From Bog-473 sp963828825 (GTDB lineage: Bacteria > Actinomycetota > Acidimicrobiia > Acidimicrobiales > RAAP-2), in NCBI GenBank assembly GCA_963828825.1, contig CAWHGF010000004.1:806001-870000 (forward strand): a stretch of 64,000 nt of DNA. Reading direction: 5' to 3'. Made by a program: the position numbers and the translations under genes. Shown here one piece after another: positions 8,700-16,871 of the stretch. The notes beneath the pieces were generated by a model. It made no database searches and was not told the DNA's origin. It saw nothing but the letters and a program-made list of their open reading frames with translations. Each line of letters starts with the position of its first letter. The first letter of the stretch is position 1.

Positions 8700-9238
8700 A
8701 ACACCGTCGATTCTGCCCGCTTCTCCGAGTCGGTATTTGAAAGAGACTCCTCGACCCGCGACCGTTTTGCCAAACTGCCCCTCCGTCTCGGCGAACGGGG
8801 CACGCCCTAATGAGTCGATCCGTATCTGAGTATTCAATCGAGCCAGTACGCCCACAGCCGTGGGTTTAGCCGTACCAGTTGGTACTCCTCAAGGTCTTCG
8901 AGCGCCGGTCTGAGGTCGTTACGGATGCGGGCCTCTAGTACGACGGATAGGCGATGGTCCAAGTCATCTTTCGACAACTGCCCTTTTGCAAACGCTCGCT
9001 GAAGAAGCCGGGAGCAAGTTCTTTCCCTCGGTCTCCGACACGGAGACGACCTCTCACGGATAACGGGTTACCCGGTTGGGATTCGACTTCATTCACCGCG
9101 AGGGAGCATAGGTCCGCGGTCGTTCTAAGTGACCACTACTACCGGGCGGCGATGAAGTTGGGCACCCTCGATCAGCGTCCCGAAAGGGGGACTACCGCGA
9201 AAGGACCGCAGAGCGGGCACAGCAGAAATGTCCTAACT
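8700..9238. other. No gene recognised
   Basis: Frames here have arginine-rich, low-information translations and no start with a ribosome site. The open frame that joins the next gene (from 8954) does not look coding before ATG 9293. Confidence 0.5.
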
Positions 9239-9272
9239 TGGCCGGACCGCCTCTGTTGGGGTGGTCCGGCCA
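9239..9272 (+). promoter_or_regulatory. Long perfect inverted repeat just upstream of the ABM gene
   Basis: TGGCCGGACC (9239-9248) and GGTCCGGCCA (9263-9272) are perfect 10-bp arms; three further pairs including one G-U extend the stem into the 14-nt spacer. It ends 20 nt before ATG 9293. As RNA this would be a stable leader hairpin; as DNA it could be an operator. Confidence 0.55.
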
Positions 9273-9292
9273 TACGAAGAGAGGTTTCCGTC

Positions 9293-9598
9293 ATGAGTGT
9301 CACCGTCATCGCCCACTTCCCAGTTGCCGACGTCGAGAAGGCCATAGCCGGCTTGCAGGCCAACGCAGCGCTCCTAGAGGAGATCACCGAGGACACCAAG
9401 GGCAGTGGGATCATCCACCACACCTTCGTGGCGGGCGAGGGCGAACTCGTCGTCATTGACGAGTGGGAAACGGCTGAACAGTTCCAGAGCTTCTTCGAGG
9501 GCAACCCCAAGGTCCAGAAGGTCACTGAACTTGTCGGCGTCACCGGCCCACCCACCGTTACGATATACAACGGATTTGAGGCGCCCGGCCGGATATAG
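9293..9598 (+). CDS. Small dimeric alpha-beta barrel protein (antibiotic-biosynthesis-monooxygenase-like)
   Basis: 101 residues with the ferredoxin-like layout of the ABM family: a first strand SVTVIAHFPV, a helix with conserved acidic residues, the strand GELVVIDEWETAEQFQSFF, then a short C-terminal helix and strand. 'DEWETAEQFQSFF' is the family's most typical segment. ATG 9293 is chosen because the fold begins there. Such proteins include cofactor-free monooxygenases and haem-degrading enzymes, but many have no known activity. Two more genes of similar type lie at 20440 and 21689. Confidence 0.7.
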   Translation: MSVTVIAHFPVADVEKAIAGLQANAALLEEITEDTKGSGIIHHTFVAGEGELVVIDEWETAEQFQSFFEGNPKVQKVTELVGVTGPPTVTIYNGFEAPGRI

Positions 9599-9793
9599 CC
9601 AGCTGGCCCGTCAACGGGGGTCACTTCAGGGTGGACGCACCGTCCCCTTCATGTACGGCGTTCGGGGGCTCCTAGAGAACCTTCCTGACGTCCGTCCGTC
9701 GAGTGAGGTTGCTCCTATTCGGGCAGTGGGCGATCCAACTCCTTAGCCACCTCGTTGGACGCCGCCAGTCGCTCTGCCTCAGTGCTCCGTAGC

Positions 9794-10078
9794 TCATTGG
9801 GCATCTCTCGGATCGGCCGACTTCGATTTGCGGCTGGCTGGACGGACGTGGCCTTCCAAATACTCAATGCCAGCCAGGAGAACGGGTCGGCTCCCCCGAG
9901 GCCCGTCCGGCCACAGTGCAATGCCGTTCGTCCCCAGTAGCTCCGCCGCCCGCTCACCAATGTCCACCATCTCGGACGCCGAGAGGAGAAGTGCCCTCGG
10001 CCATAGATCGTCCTCTCCATATCGCCACAGCTCGGTGGCAAGAGAGACGGCTGAGATGATGATCGTGGAGCGCTTCAC
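9794..10078 (-). CDS. Small hypothetical protein
   Basis: From GTG 10078, preceded by GGAAGG, a 94-residue frame reads with good protein character: STIIISAVSLATELWRYGED, then DLWPRALLLSASEMVDIGER and ALWPDGPRGSRPVLLAGIEYL, ending in a basic tail. I do not recognise the family. The frame stays open upstream to 10591, but that part is only antisense to the acetyltransferase gene. Convergent with nothing obvious; 9599-9793 shows no other gene. Confidence 0.45.
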   Translation of the reverse strand: MKRSTIIISAVSLATELWRYGEDDLWPRALLLSASEMVDIGERAAELLGTNGIALWPDGPRGSRPVLLAGIEYLEGHVRPASRKSKSADPRDAQ

Positions 10079-10210
10079 CCTTCCATCATGGACCCGAATG
10101 CTGCTTCGGGGCCCCACCACCGGGCAGCGAGTGAACTGGGGCAGCCACACCAGGCAGGCGGGTGATCTGGCGGTGGCGGCCGGGATCGGGGGCTGTGAAA
10201 CCATTCCTTC

Positions 10211-10660
10211 GTGGGAAATGACCAGCCAGAAACAGAGGATCTCAGTCTCGAATTGGACGCCAATCCCAGCAAAATCGATATCCAGGTTCTCGACGACGGA
10301 CTCGAACAGTTCAATCACTCGACGCCATTTGGTCGAGATCGCATCAAGATCCCTGTGGCCGTTTGGCTGCGTCGGCGCGGGCGCGTACTCGGTGGCGCCT
10401 ACGGAGATACCTACTACGGCTGGCTCTATCTCAGAGCGCTTTGGGTGCACGAACAGGTTCGAGGCGAAGGGTGGGGTAGCCGGCTGATTGAACTCTTTGA
10501 GGCCGAGGGATTTGCGCGAGGTTGTCGTGGAGCCTGGGTTGATACCTATGGATTCCAAGCGCCGATCTTTTACGAGCGGGTCGGTTATCAAGAGTTTGGG
10601 CGGCTAGAGGAATTTCCGCCAGGTTCGGCGCGTCACTTCCTCTGGAAGCCCCTCCCCTAA
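10211..10660 (+). CDS. GNAT-family N-acetyltransferase
   Basis: Acetyl-CoA-dependent transferase fold. The CoA-binding motif A appears as LWVHEQVRGEGWGSRLIE (R/Q-x-x-G-x-G/A), followed by motif B with YGFQAPIFYERVGYQEFGRL, characteristic of GNAT C-termini. A GTG at 10211 gives 149 residues, a normal length; the first ~20 residues are poorly conserved in appearance, so the start may lie later. Substrate unknown. Confidence 0.8.
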   Translation: MGNDQPETEDLSLELDANPSKIDIQVLDDGLEQFNHSTPFGRDRIKIPVAVWLRRRGRVLGGAYGDTYYGWLYLRALWVHEQVRGEGWGSRLIELFEAEGFARGCRGAWVDTYGFQAPIFYERVGYQEFGRLEEFPPGSARHFLWKPLP

Positions 10661-10842
10661 TAGGGACCAACGTGTGGCGCGCCAATAGAGACGCGCATTG
10701 CGCAGACCCAGAGCATGGTGAGCCCTGAGGTGCCCTCTCGTGCCGCAGGGTGGCACACAGTCCCGGCAATGTACGGGGCAGTCGGTGGTTCTCAGGTGCC
10801 AGGATGAGCTCCAAGATCCGAACTGAGGAGTCGCCTCCGGCC

Positions 10843-11421
10843 ATGGGCAAACTGATCTATTCAGCGATCACATCTCTCGATGGCTTTATAGAGGACGAGG
10901 ACGGCCGTTTTGATTGGGCGGCCCCCGACGAAGAGGTGCACGCTTTTGTGAACGACCTCGAGCGGCCCATCGGCACCTATCTCTACGGCCGACGCATGTA
11001 CGAGACCATGGTGTTCTGGGAGACGGCGGCCAGCGGCGAGGATCAGTCCGCAATATTCCGGGACTACGCCGAGATCTGGCGGGGGGCCGAGAAGGTCGTC
11101 TTCTCTAGAACGTTGGAAATGGCATCCAGCGCAAGAACCAGGATCGAGGCCACTTTCGACACCGAGATGATCCGGCAGAGAAAGGCGGCAGCAAGAGGTG
11201 ACCTGTCCATTGGTGGTGCTCAGCTCGCAACACTCGCGTTTCGCGCCAACTTGATCGACGAGTGTCATCTGTTTCTCAATCCGATCGTGGTGGGAGGTGG
11301 GAAGCAGGCTCTTCCGAGCAAGGTCCGCACCCGACTTGATTTGCTCGATGAGGGACGATTTGGCAACGGTGTGGTCCACCTCCACTACCGCGTGACCAAC
11401 GAAAGACTGCCCTCGACCTGA
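10843..11421 (+). CDS. Dihydrofolate-reductase-fold protein (RibD C-terminal family)
   Basis: A stand-alone RibD-C/DHFR-like reductase of the YwjB/YyaP type. Signatures: LIYSAITSLDGFIEDEDGRF at the N-terminus, YGRRMYETMVFW in the middle, and LSIGGAQLATLAFRANLIDE followed by LNPIVVGGGKQALP, the NADPH-binding stretch. ATG 10843 has GAGGAG about 10 nt upstream. 192 residues, usual for the family. It is not part of a riboflavin operon; such solitary members generally have no assigned substrate. Confidence 0.88.
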   Translation: MGKLIYSAITSLDGFIEDEDGRFDWAAPDEEVHAFVNDLERPIGTYLYGRRMYETMVFWETAASGEDQSAIFRDYAEIWRGAEKVVFSRTLEMASSARTRIEATFDTEMIRQRKAAARGDLSIGGAQLATLAFRANLIDECHLFLNPIVVGGGKQALPSKVRTRLDLLDEGRFGNGVVHLHYRVTNERLPST

Positions 11422-11571
11422 TGCGATGAAGGGCGGTAGGTGACACTGCTGACAGGAACCCTCGCCGTGCGAGAAGCGGAATCTGTTTGAACCCGACCCG
11501 GGCTCGTGTTATGCCTATTTCGGCAGGGTCACTCGCTCCTTTCGTTGGTCCGGCTTCCTTGGAGGTGCGCC

Positions 11572-12177
11572 ATGCGAGCAAGAAGTATTGCTCTGGTCGG
11601 AACGGCGCCCTCGGACGGAGCCAGCGTCTCCGGCACCAACGTCGTCCTCGATGCTGTCACGTCGCCAGATGTCACCTCCGTCGCGTTCGGTTTCGTAGCC
11701 TCGGGCTGTCCGCAAAACGACCACGTCGACATATGCATGATCGGATCCGCCACGCCCACCGAGTACGGGTGGATTGGCGAATGGAACAGCACCCAAGTCC
11801 CAAACGGGAACACCGAAATCGTCGCCGTAGCGGCCAACGCGGTGGGCTATGACGCGGTCGCCATCAGCGAAGTGGCGGTGACCAACCCAACACCGACCAT
11901 TGTGGTGCCGAAGAACGATTCGACCGTGTCGGGCTCACAGATCCTCGGTTGCACGTCCCCGGTCAGCGCCAACGAGGTGTACTTCTTGCTCTCCGGTGGA
12001 TCACTCAGTAGGTCCGCGGTACTCGGATACGCCACGCCGACCGAATGTGGCTGGCTGTACGAATGGAACTCGACAGATGTGGCTAACGGTGCCTACTCCC
12101 TCACCTGCGGCGTCGAGTACCCCGACGGTGACGGCGCCGGGCTTAGCCCGAGTATCTCCGTGACCGTGTCGAACTAA
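11572..12177 (+). CDS. Ig-like repeat protein (two repeats)
   Basis: ATG 11572 follows a good ribosome site (GGAGG, 5-8 nt). The 201-residue product has two ~85-residue beta-sandwich-like repeats sharing SGxxVxDxxTSP / ATPTEYGWIGEWNST and ATPTECGWLYEWNST, and ending NPTPTIVVP or SISVTVSN. This is the look of bacterial Ig-like (Big) domains of surface proteins, yet no signal peptide is present; the exporting N-terminus may have been lost. A third repeat lies just downstream in broken frames, so the current stop at 12175 may be secondary. Confidence 0.6.
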   Translation: MRARSIALVGTAPSDGASVSGTNVVLDAVTSPDVTSVAFGFVASGCPQNDHVDICMIGSATPTEYGWIGEWNSTQVPNGNTEIVAVAANAVGYDAVAISEVAVTNPTPTIVVPKNDSTVSGSQILGCTSPVSANEVYFLLSGGSLSRSAVLGYATPTECGWLYEWNSTDVANGAYSLTCGVEYPDGDGAGLSPSISVTVSN

Positions 12178-12235
12178 TCACTGCTTCTACGACCCAGAGT
12201 CGAACGACGACTGTCTCGGATGCTGTACTGCCTCA

Positions 12236-12516
12236 GTCCCGGCGGTTGTTGTTCCGACCAAGAACGCGACGGTATCGGGCTCTCAGTGGCTGGACACTGC
12301 ACGATCCCCTCTCGACTCAGCGGACCAGTCCAATTCTGAGCATTTGAATCGAACGTCCCACAGTTGCTGGGTACAGCCACCGCGACCGACGGCTGGCTCT
12401 ATGACTGGAATACAGCGAGCGTGGCCAATGGGACGTACCCGCTCTACTGCTCAGCGACGTACCCCGACAATGGAACTGGGAAGGGCACAAGCGTCTCGGT
12501 CGCCGTTGCGAACTGA
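12236..12516 (+). pseudogene. Detached, frameshifted third Ig-like repeat
   Basis: 12236 onward reads VPTKNATVSGSQ, matching VPKNDSTVSGSQ of the preceding gene, then loses frame; from 12361 another frame gives QLLGTATATDGWLYDWN and SVANGTYPLYCSATYPDNG, ending with VAVAN and a stop at 12514. Two or more indels separate it from the upstream repeats. Confidence 0.6.
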
Positions 12517-12889
12517 TGAACGAACCAGGGTGATGAACTGCCGGATCTTCAACAGGTCGAAGCGCCCCTCGCGCTCAGGCGGTTGGGCCTTCAGATTCGT
12601 TGTCAGCATCCAGGCTCCAGAGATGGACGCAACGCCAGTCTTGCCCTACCCCGAAAGTGCCTGGTGACAGGCCCGCGAACAGTGACGCGAAGAGCCATCC
12701 CGAAGTGCCGCCAGACCCGAGCGGCCCCGCCGAGCCTCGGATATCGACCCGAACGCGAACGGGCCGGCGCCATCTAGAGGGGAGAAGGAGAGGATGGCGC
12801 CGGCGCCGCTCGTCCTCTACTTATCGGCGATCCACCCTTGTCGCTTTCGTGCAATCTAAAGCCGGTCGGTTCCCGTTCCCTGTACGAAG

Positions 12890-12921
12890 CGACCCCGGTC
12901 CGATACGACGGGCCGGGGTCG
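12890..12921. terminator. Strong 12-bp-stem hairpin
   Basis: CGACCCCGG (12890-12898) and CCGGGGTCG (12913-12921) are perfect 9-bp arms; three more pairs (one G-U) close the stem over an 8-nt loop. No T-tract on either side, so termination is unproven. Confidence 0.4.
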
Positions 12922-13104
12922 TCTCGCTGGCTGCGCACGTTGCAGGGAAAGGCGGGAACCCTGCTGTGCCAGTCCAGTAGGCACTGACGGGACTTGGCGA
13001 AACCCTGGTGCCTCCATCCAGTCTGGCAGGCGCGAAACGGCTGCACCAGGGGAAATGAGATGCACGGCCGCGAAGCGACCATCGGGGATGGAGGAGAGTG
13101 GCCG

Positions 13105-13132
13105 CGATTCAGCCCTACCGGGGGCTGAATCG
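13105..13132. terminator. 11-bp-stem hairpin
   Basis: CGATTCAGCCC (13105-13115), 6-nt loop, GGGCTGAATCG (13122-13132). Perfect pairing, no T-run; either a factor-assisted terminator or a structural element near the att-like site. Confidence 0.4.
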
Positions 13133-13497
13133 GCCACCTCCCGCCGATCGCCCCTCACCAAGGGCCTGCCGATCAAGGTAGCGCCGTGAATGCTGCCTCG
13201 TGCGAGCCATCAATGGAACGATACGAACGGCCCTATTTTGCACAACTTTCCCACAACGCCGGTTAGCCCCTCGGCCGGCGAACTCCCGAAGCCCCATCAG
13301 GCCCTCGAGGTGCTCAGGGCAGCTCCATGCACGCCACCATCCGTGGCCTGGAGGCGAGAACCACCTCCCGGTCCACGACGGCGGCTCTGGGCAATGGGCG
13401 GCCTGCCCCTGGCGGTCAGCTCCGAGTACCTTGACGAACTGGCGGGGTTCGACGACTACACACCGAGCCAGACCTGACACCCGTTACTGCACCGTGA

Positions 13498-14070
13498 CTA
13501 CGGCTCCTGGCCAACGGTCGCGAAGGTCGGTTCACGGTGACAGCATCGCTGCAGGTCGCAACGGATATCGGTAAACGTCGGCCAACCGTGAAAACGAACA
13601 GAGTGGACTTTTGATCCCAAGGTGCCGGGGTCGAGACCCGGGCGGCCCACTGAATCCGAGGTCACGGCGTTGTTTCGTGTTTCGGTCCCATCGTCTACAG
13701 CCAAACTTGTAGCCAACGGATCGAAGTCCGGCAGCTCGTCGAGCCATAAAGCTCGCCGCATCGCATCGGCGGCTTGCATCTTCGCCGGCGCCAGCAAGTG
13801 CCCGTACACGTCCATGGTGACACGAATCGACGCGTGTCCGAGGGTGTCGGACACCACCTCGAGCGGTACCCCTCTCGCGAGCAAAAGCGACGCACACGAG
13901 TGCCGGAGCTCATGGATGCCCGAGACCTGCCGCCGTGCAGATCCTCGGCACCGACTTTCCGAAGACCTCCAGATCGAGCGGTGTGCCGATCGTCGATGTG
14001 AACACCAGGTCGGCCGGATTTCGCCAGACGGAACAAGCATTCGGCCGTCCTGGCTCTGAAAAATGTTCAC
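13498..14070 (-). pseudogene. Tyrosine integrase remnant (C-terminal catalytic part)
   Basis: The frame contains GIHELRHSCASLLLARGVPL, LGHASIRVTMDVYGHLL: the HxxR box, the second His and the catalytic Tyr of phage-type integrases. Upstream sequence continues the protein in another frame (DLVFTSTIGTPLDLEVF), so a frameshift lies near 13925, and the core-binding N-terminus is absent. The 3' tail reads antisense through the tRNA-Lys fragment (VGRPGLDPGTLGSK), so the true end is probably near 13690. The gene points left toward the att-like site, the usual geometry for an integrase next to its tRNA. Confidence 0.75.
13603..13649 (+). other. tRNA-Lys(UUU) 3'-half fragment, probable integration (att) site
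   Basis: The 47 nt fold as the 3' two-thirds of a tRNA: anticodon loop CTTTTGA with TTT at 13610-13612, a 5-nt variable loop, a perfect T-stem CCGGG/CCCGG around GTCGAGA, the 3' acceptor strand GCGGCCC and discriminator A at 13649. The outer two anticodon-stem pairs are mismatched, and the bases before 13603 do not form a D-arm or the matching 5' acceptor strand (GGGCCGC). This is how a 3' duplicate left by tRNA-targeted integration looks, and an integrase remnant abuts it on the right. Confidence 0.65.
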
Positions 14071-14111
14071 GTAACCCGGCCAAATGGCTCCGGTGTGGCG
14101 ATCTGCTGTGG

Positions 14112-14157
14112 TGTCAGTTTAGCTTGACAAAACAGTGTGTGTCAGTCTATACTGACA
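14112..14157 (+). promoter_or_regulatory. Two matching 18-bp operators over a leaderless promoter
   Basis: O1 at 14112-14129 is TGTCAGTTTAGCTTGACA; O2 at 14140-14157 is TGTCAGTCTATACTGACA, a perfect 7-bp inverted repeat. Centres are 28 bp apart. TTGACA at 14124-14129 (inside O1) and TATACT at 14148-14153 (inside O2) are spaced 18 bp, a near-consensus promoter. Initiation would fall at about 14160-14161, on or next to the GTG at 14161, so the mRNA is probably leaderless. A repressor on either site would block polymerase. Confidence 0.7.
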
Positions 14158-14160
14158 GGC

Positions 14161-14373
14161 GTGGACATCGAAGAACTCAGCGTGAATCTCTCGTCGGACG
14201 ACCCGGCCATTGGGCTTCGCGCCTCGTTGGCGCTGCATCGCCTGGCTGAGAGGGTCGAAGCGAATCACGTCGCGGCCGCCCGGGAAAAGGGCTGGTCGTG
14301 GCAGCAGATCGGAGACGCCTTGGGCGTCACCCGCCAATCCGTGCACACCAAATACAACAAGGAGTCATCATGA
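14161..14373 (+). CDS. Small helix-turn-helix protein, likely autorepressor
   Basis: 70 residues from GTG 14161. The C-terminal half is an HTH: EKGWSWQQIGDALGVTRQS followed by VHTKY, typical of small actinobacterial regulators found beside Clp-N proteins. The N-terminal half (DDPAIGLRASLALHRLAERV) is a predicted helix suited to dimerisation. The start is set by the promoter, whose predicted +1 coincides with the GTG; an in-frame start at 14137 would lie upstream of +1. The stop overlaps the next start as ATGA, giving translational coupling. Twin palindromes over the promoter suggest it represses itself; that is inference. Confidence 0.75.
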   Translation: MDIEELSVNLSSDDPAIGLRASLALHRLAERVEANHVAAAREKGWSWQQIGDALGVTRQSVHTKYNKESS

Positions 14374-14882
14374 CCGCCGAATCCGTGGCACCAGAAGTGC
14401 TGCACCCCTGGGCCATCTACTTGCAGGCCAGTGAGGAGGCCCGTCGCCGAGGTGATCGCCGAACGGGCACCGATCACCTCTTGATCGCTTTGTTGGAGGA
14501 TCCCTCGATCGAGGTCGTGTTGGGCGTGAGCCTGCAGCAAGCTCGCCAGGCCCAGGAGTCGCTCGATCGCGAAGCCCTGGGCGCCCTGGGCCTGGGATCC
14601 GGCGCCGACGCTCCCGCACTGCCGATGCGCGCCGTGCCGAAGAAGCCGAGGCTCAGAGACGTCGCGCAAAAAGATCGCCGCCGCCTAACCCCCGCGGCAA
14701 AGAAAGTGCTTCAGGATGCGGTCAAGCCCAATCGCCGGAAGACTCAGGTCACGGCCCAGCAGGTGCTGGCGCAGATCCTCGCTCTCCAACCGCCAGATCC
14801 TGCGGCGGTGCTGCTGGGCGCTCTCGGCGTGAACACGTCGGAGGTTCGGCGCCGATTGGATACGGTCACGCCCGACAGCTGA
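14370..14882 (+). CDS. Clp N-terminal-domain protein (no ATPase)
   Basis: 170 residues from ATG 14370, which overlaps the HTH stop by 4 nt and has AAGGAG just upstream. Two Clp-N-type helical repeats are visible: YLQASEEARRRGDRRTGTDH with LLIALLEDPS, and LTPAAKKVLQDAVKPNRRKT with LLGALGVNTSEVRRRL. Clp-N modules in ClpA/ClpB/ClpC bind substrates or adaptors; here no AAA+ module or Walker motif follows, so this is a free-standing domain. It may bind the HTH partner, act as an adaptor or decoy for the Clp machine, or sense damaged protein. No function is proven by the sequence. Confidence 0.8.
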   Translation: MTAESVAPEVLHPWAIYLQASEEARRRGDRRTGTDHLLIALLEDPSIEVVLGVSLQQARQAQESLDREALGALGLGSGADAPALPMRAVPKKPRLRDVAQKDRRRLTPAAKKVLQDAVKPNRRKTQVTAQQVLAQILALQPPDPAAVLLGALGVNTSEVRRRLDTVTPDS

Positions 14883-15388
14883 GTCCCCAGCGACGTTCAC
14901 AACTTCGAGCGAAGGTGTTCGGATCGGGCCGGATCTGGTCGGTGAACATTCGCCAGCACTGGGTCCCCACAAGCTCCTCGGAGGGCCGAACGTCTCGCCG
15001 ACGGCTGCCAGATTGTGAACGAGGAAGTGGCATACGTCGGCAACGTTCGACTCCAGCAACTCCATCAAGGTGTCCCGCTTTGACGGTGCAATAAGCAAGT
15101 GGGCATGCCTCCGTTGTGCGGACGGGGGCAGGGCCTACCGGCTCTTTGCGGATGGATCCGCATCGCTGCGCGCGCCAGGCGTTCGCTCAGTCTGCAGCCC
15201 AATGAGGATGAGCCGGTCCGACGCACCCCTGACTCAAGGGCGAGATCAGCTGGCACCAGTCCGAACCATTCGCCTTCTGGCGCTTCACCATCTCAATTTG
15301 CCAACAACAGCTTCAACCGCGCTTTGACTCATTGCCCGCCCCAGGGCAAGGTGAGTGTGGCGGAAGCGAAGAAGGCGGTTCACATCGG
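14883..15388. other. No gene recognised
   Basis: Short frames on both strands lack convincing protein character or ribosome sites. A TTG-started frame from 15332 leads into the next gene but probably is not translated before ATG 15389. Confidence 0.5.
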
Positions 15389-16519
15389 ATGGTGTCTGTC
15401 AGAGGACCAACATCCAGGCGGATGGTCGTCCCCTGGCTACTCCTGGCCGCGGTCCTGGTTCTCGCCGCTGGGGCTGCAGCCGTGGGTCTTGCCGCCCGCC
15501 AAACTGCCGTCAAGACCACAACCCCGCCGACAGTCGACGCTCCCCCGACCGGCTTTGGGGGTTACCACTGGCCGGGGACCGTCAAGAAGATCCAGGCCGA
15601 TTGGCGTGTGCCCACGATCACCAATACTCGTCAGTTCGGAGCGGAAGCCACCTGGATCGGTGCGCAGGGCCGAAGCGCGGACGAACCCTTCATTCAGCTG
15701 GGAACGACGGGAAGTGTCTCGGCCAACCAGACAAGCGGCTACGAGGTCTTCTGGAGCGACACGGCCAGGGGGTTCCGACCCATTCCAATCGTCGGACTGC
15801 GACACCCAGGCGATCTGATTCAGTTCAAGATGGTCAGGGTCAGCGAAGGTTGGAGGCTGAGCGTCAAGAACCTCACCTACGGTTGGAGTCGTTCGGTGAC
15901 CATCGCCTATGGGCAGCGAGACACCTTCTCCGAAGGAGAGTGGACTCAGGAGGATCCGGCTGCTGGATACTCCCCCGGCACCGACCTCCCTTACGCCGAG
16001 ACGTCGCCAGTGTCTTTTCAGCAGGTCCTGGTCAACGGCAAAGCTCCGCACCTGCGCTACGCCGATGAGGGCGCTCTGTCGACCCAGAATGGGGTCTATC
16101 TCGTTCCGACCCCGATGACCCATGATGGGTTCTCCCTCGTGCCCCCAACGGGTTTCGCGCTCCAGTACCTCACAGACGCGCAGCAAGTGGACTCAAGTCT
16201 GGTCCGTATCGGCGCTGAAACCTCATTGACCTATCACGCTGAAGGTAAGGCAACCCCCGCCCAGGTACGCGAGTTACACGAGATAGCCCTCTTGTACCTG
16301 GCGTCAGCTAACAAGGTTGAGGCACAGTCCTGGCCTCGATCGGTTCATCCAGAAGTCAGCCGATTCGTGACAACTCAGCACGACCTTGCCAGCGCCTTGT
16401 CCGCTTGGACTGGAGGCACCGAGCATTCACTGCATCAACTTGATGCCATCTTTGACGACTCGTCCTCGCCACGCGCTGTTGGTGACCTGCGAAGGGATCT
16501 TGGGCTTCCGTCTATCTGA
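15389..16519 (+). CDS. Membrane-anchored or secreted glutamic peptidase (G1/eqolisin-like)
   Basis: The N-terminus has one hydrophobic segment (MVVPWLLLAAVLVLAAGAAA) acting as signal or anchor. The following ~180 residues match the eqolisin fold: Trp-rich GGYHWPGTVKKIQADWRVP, ATWIGAQG, the catalytic Gln in PFIQLGTTG, and the catalytic Glu in FSEGEWTQEDP, at the place of the family's AEWIxE motif. Eqolisins work at acid pH outside the cell, which would suit an acidophilic or soil actinobacterium. The C-terminal ~120 residues after FALQYLTDAQQV are not part of the fold and are unrecognised. 376 residues. Activity is inferred from the two catalytic positions. Confidence 0.7.
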   Translation: MVSVRGPTSRRMVVPWLLLAAVLVLAAGAAAVGLAARQTAVKTTTPPTVDAPPTGFGGYHWPGTVKKIQADWRVPTITNTRQFGAEATWIGAQGRSADEPFIQLGTTGSVSANQTSGYEVFWSDTARGFRPIPIVGLRHPGDLIQFKMVRVSEGWRLSVKNLTYGWSRSVTIAYGQRDTFSEGEWTQEDPAAGYSPGTDLPYAETSPVSFQQVLVNGKAPHLRYADEGALSTQNGVYLVPTPMTHDGFSLVPPTGFALQYLTDAQQVDSSLVRIGAETSLTYHAEGKATPAQVRELHEIALLYLASANKVEAQSWPRSVHPEVSRFVTTQHDLASALSAWTGGTEHSLHQLDAIFDDSSSPRAVGDLRRDLGLPSI

Positions 16520-16871
16520 TTGTCCGCAGCACACGTACTCGCCAGGCGGTGACGCGCGTACTTACCGAACTATCTTCATTAGCACTGCAATATTGTGATG
16601 ACCCGCTCCCTGGTCCGCTGCACGAGTCGAACGTCCTCAGGTGGCAAGTTATCCTCCCCCTCCTCCACTGATCCAAGGCCTGAGCGCAAAGTTCAACACA
16701 TGGCTCCATCCATGTCGTGGCTCCGCCAACTCGTCTGGCCCACACTCACAGTCCTCTACCGCCAGACGCTCTCCTAGCGGCCCCAGATCGGCGATCAACT
16801 CGGCAGCGGTTGGGCGAGGGTCCTTGCGTCGAGGCTCCCGCGGAATGCAGATTAGGACGGTGGTTGAACAC
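16520..16871. other. No gene recognised
   Basis: A minus-strand open frame at 16649-16912 has no recognisable motifs and reads past the stop of the remnant described next. Nothing else seen. Confidence 0.4.

Larger units (their letters stand above)
12517..13602. other. Gene-poor stretch with strong hairpins
   Basis: No frame here looks like a protein on either strand. It holds at least three GC-rich inverted repeats: 12890-12921, 13105-13132 (listed separately) and CCTGGTGC/GCACCAGG near 13007-13050. It leads up to the tRNA-Lys fragment at 13603. Confidence 0.55.

Noticed and set aside
13190..13480. Open frames of 95-124 residues on both strands before the tRNA-Lys fragment
   Set aside because: No ribosome sites, odd composition (Pro/Arg/Trp) and no resemblance to known proteins.
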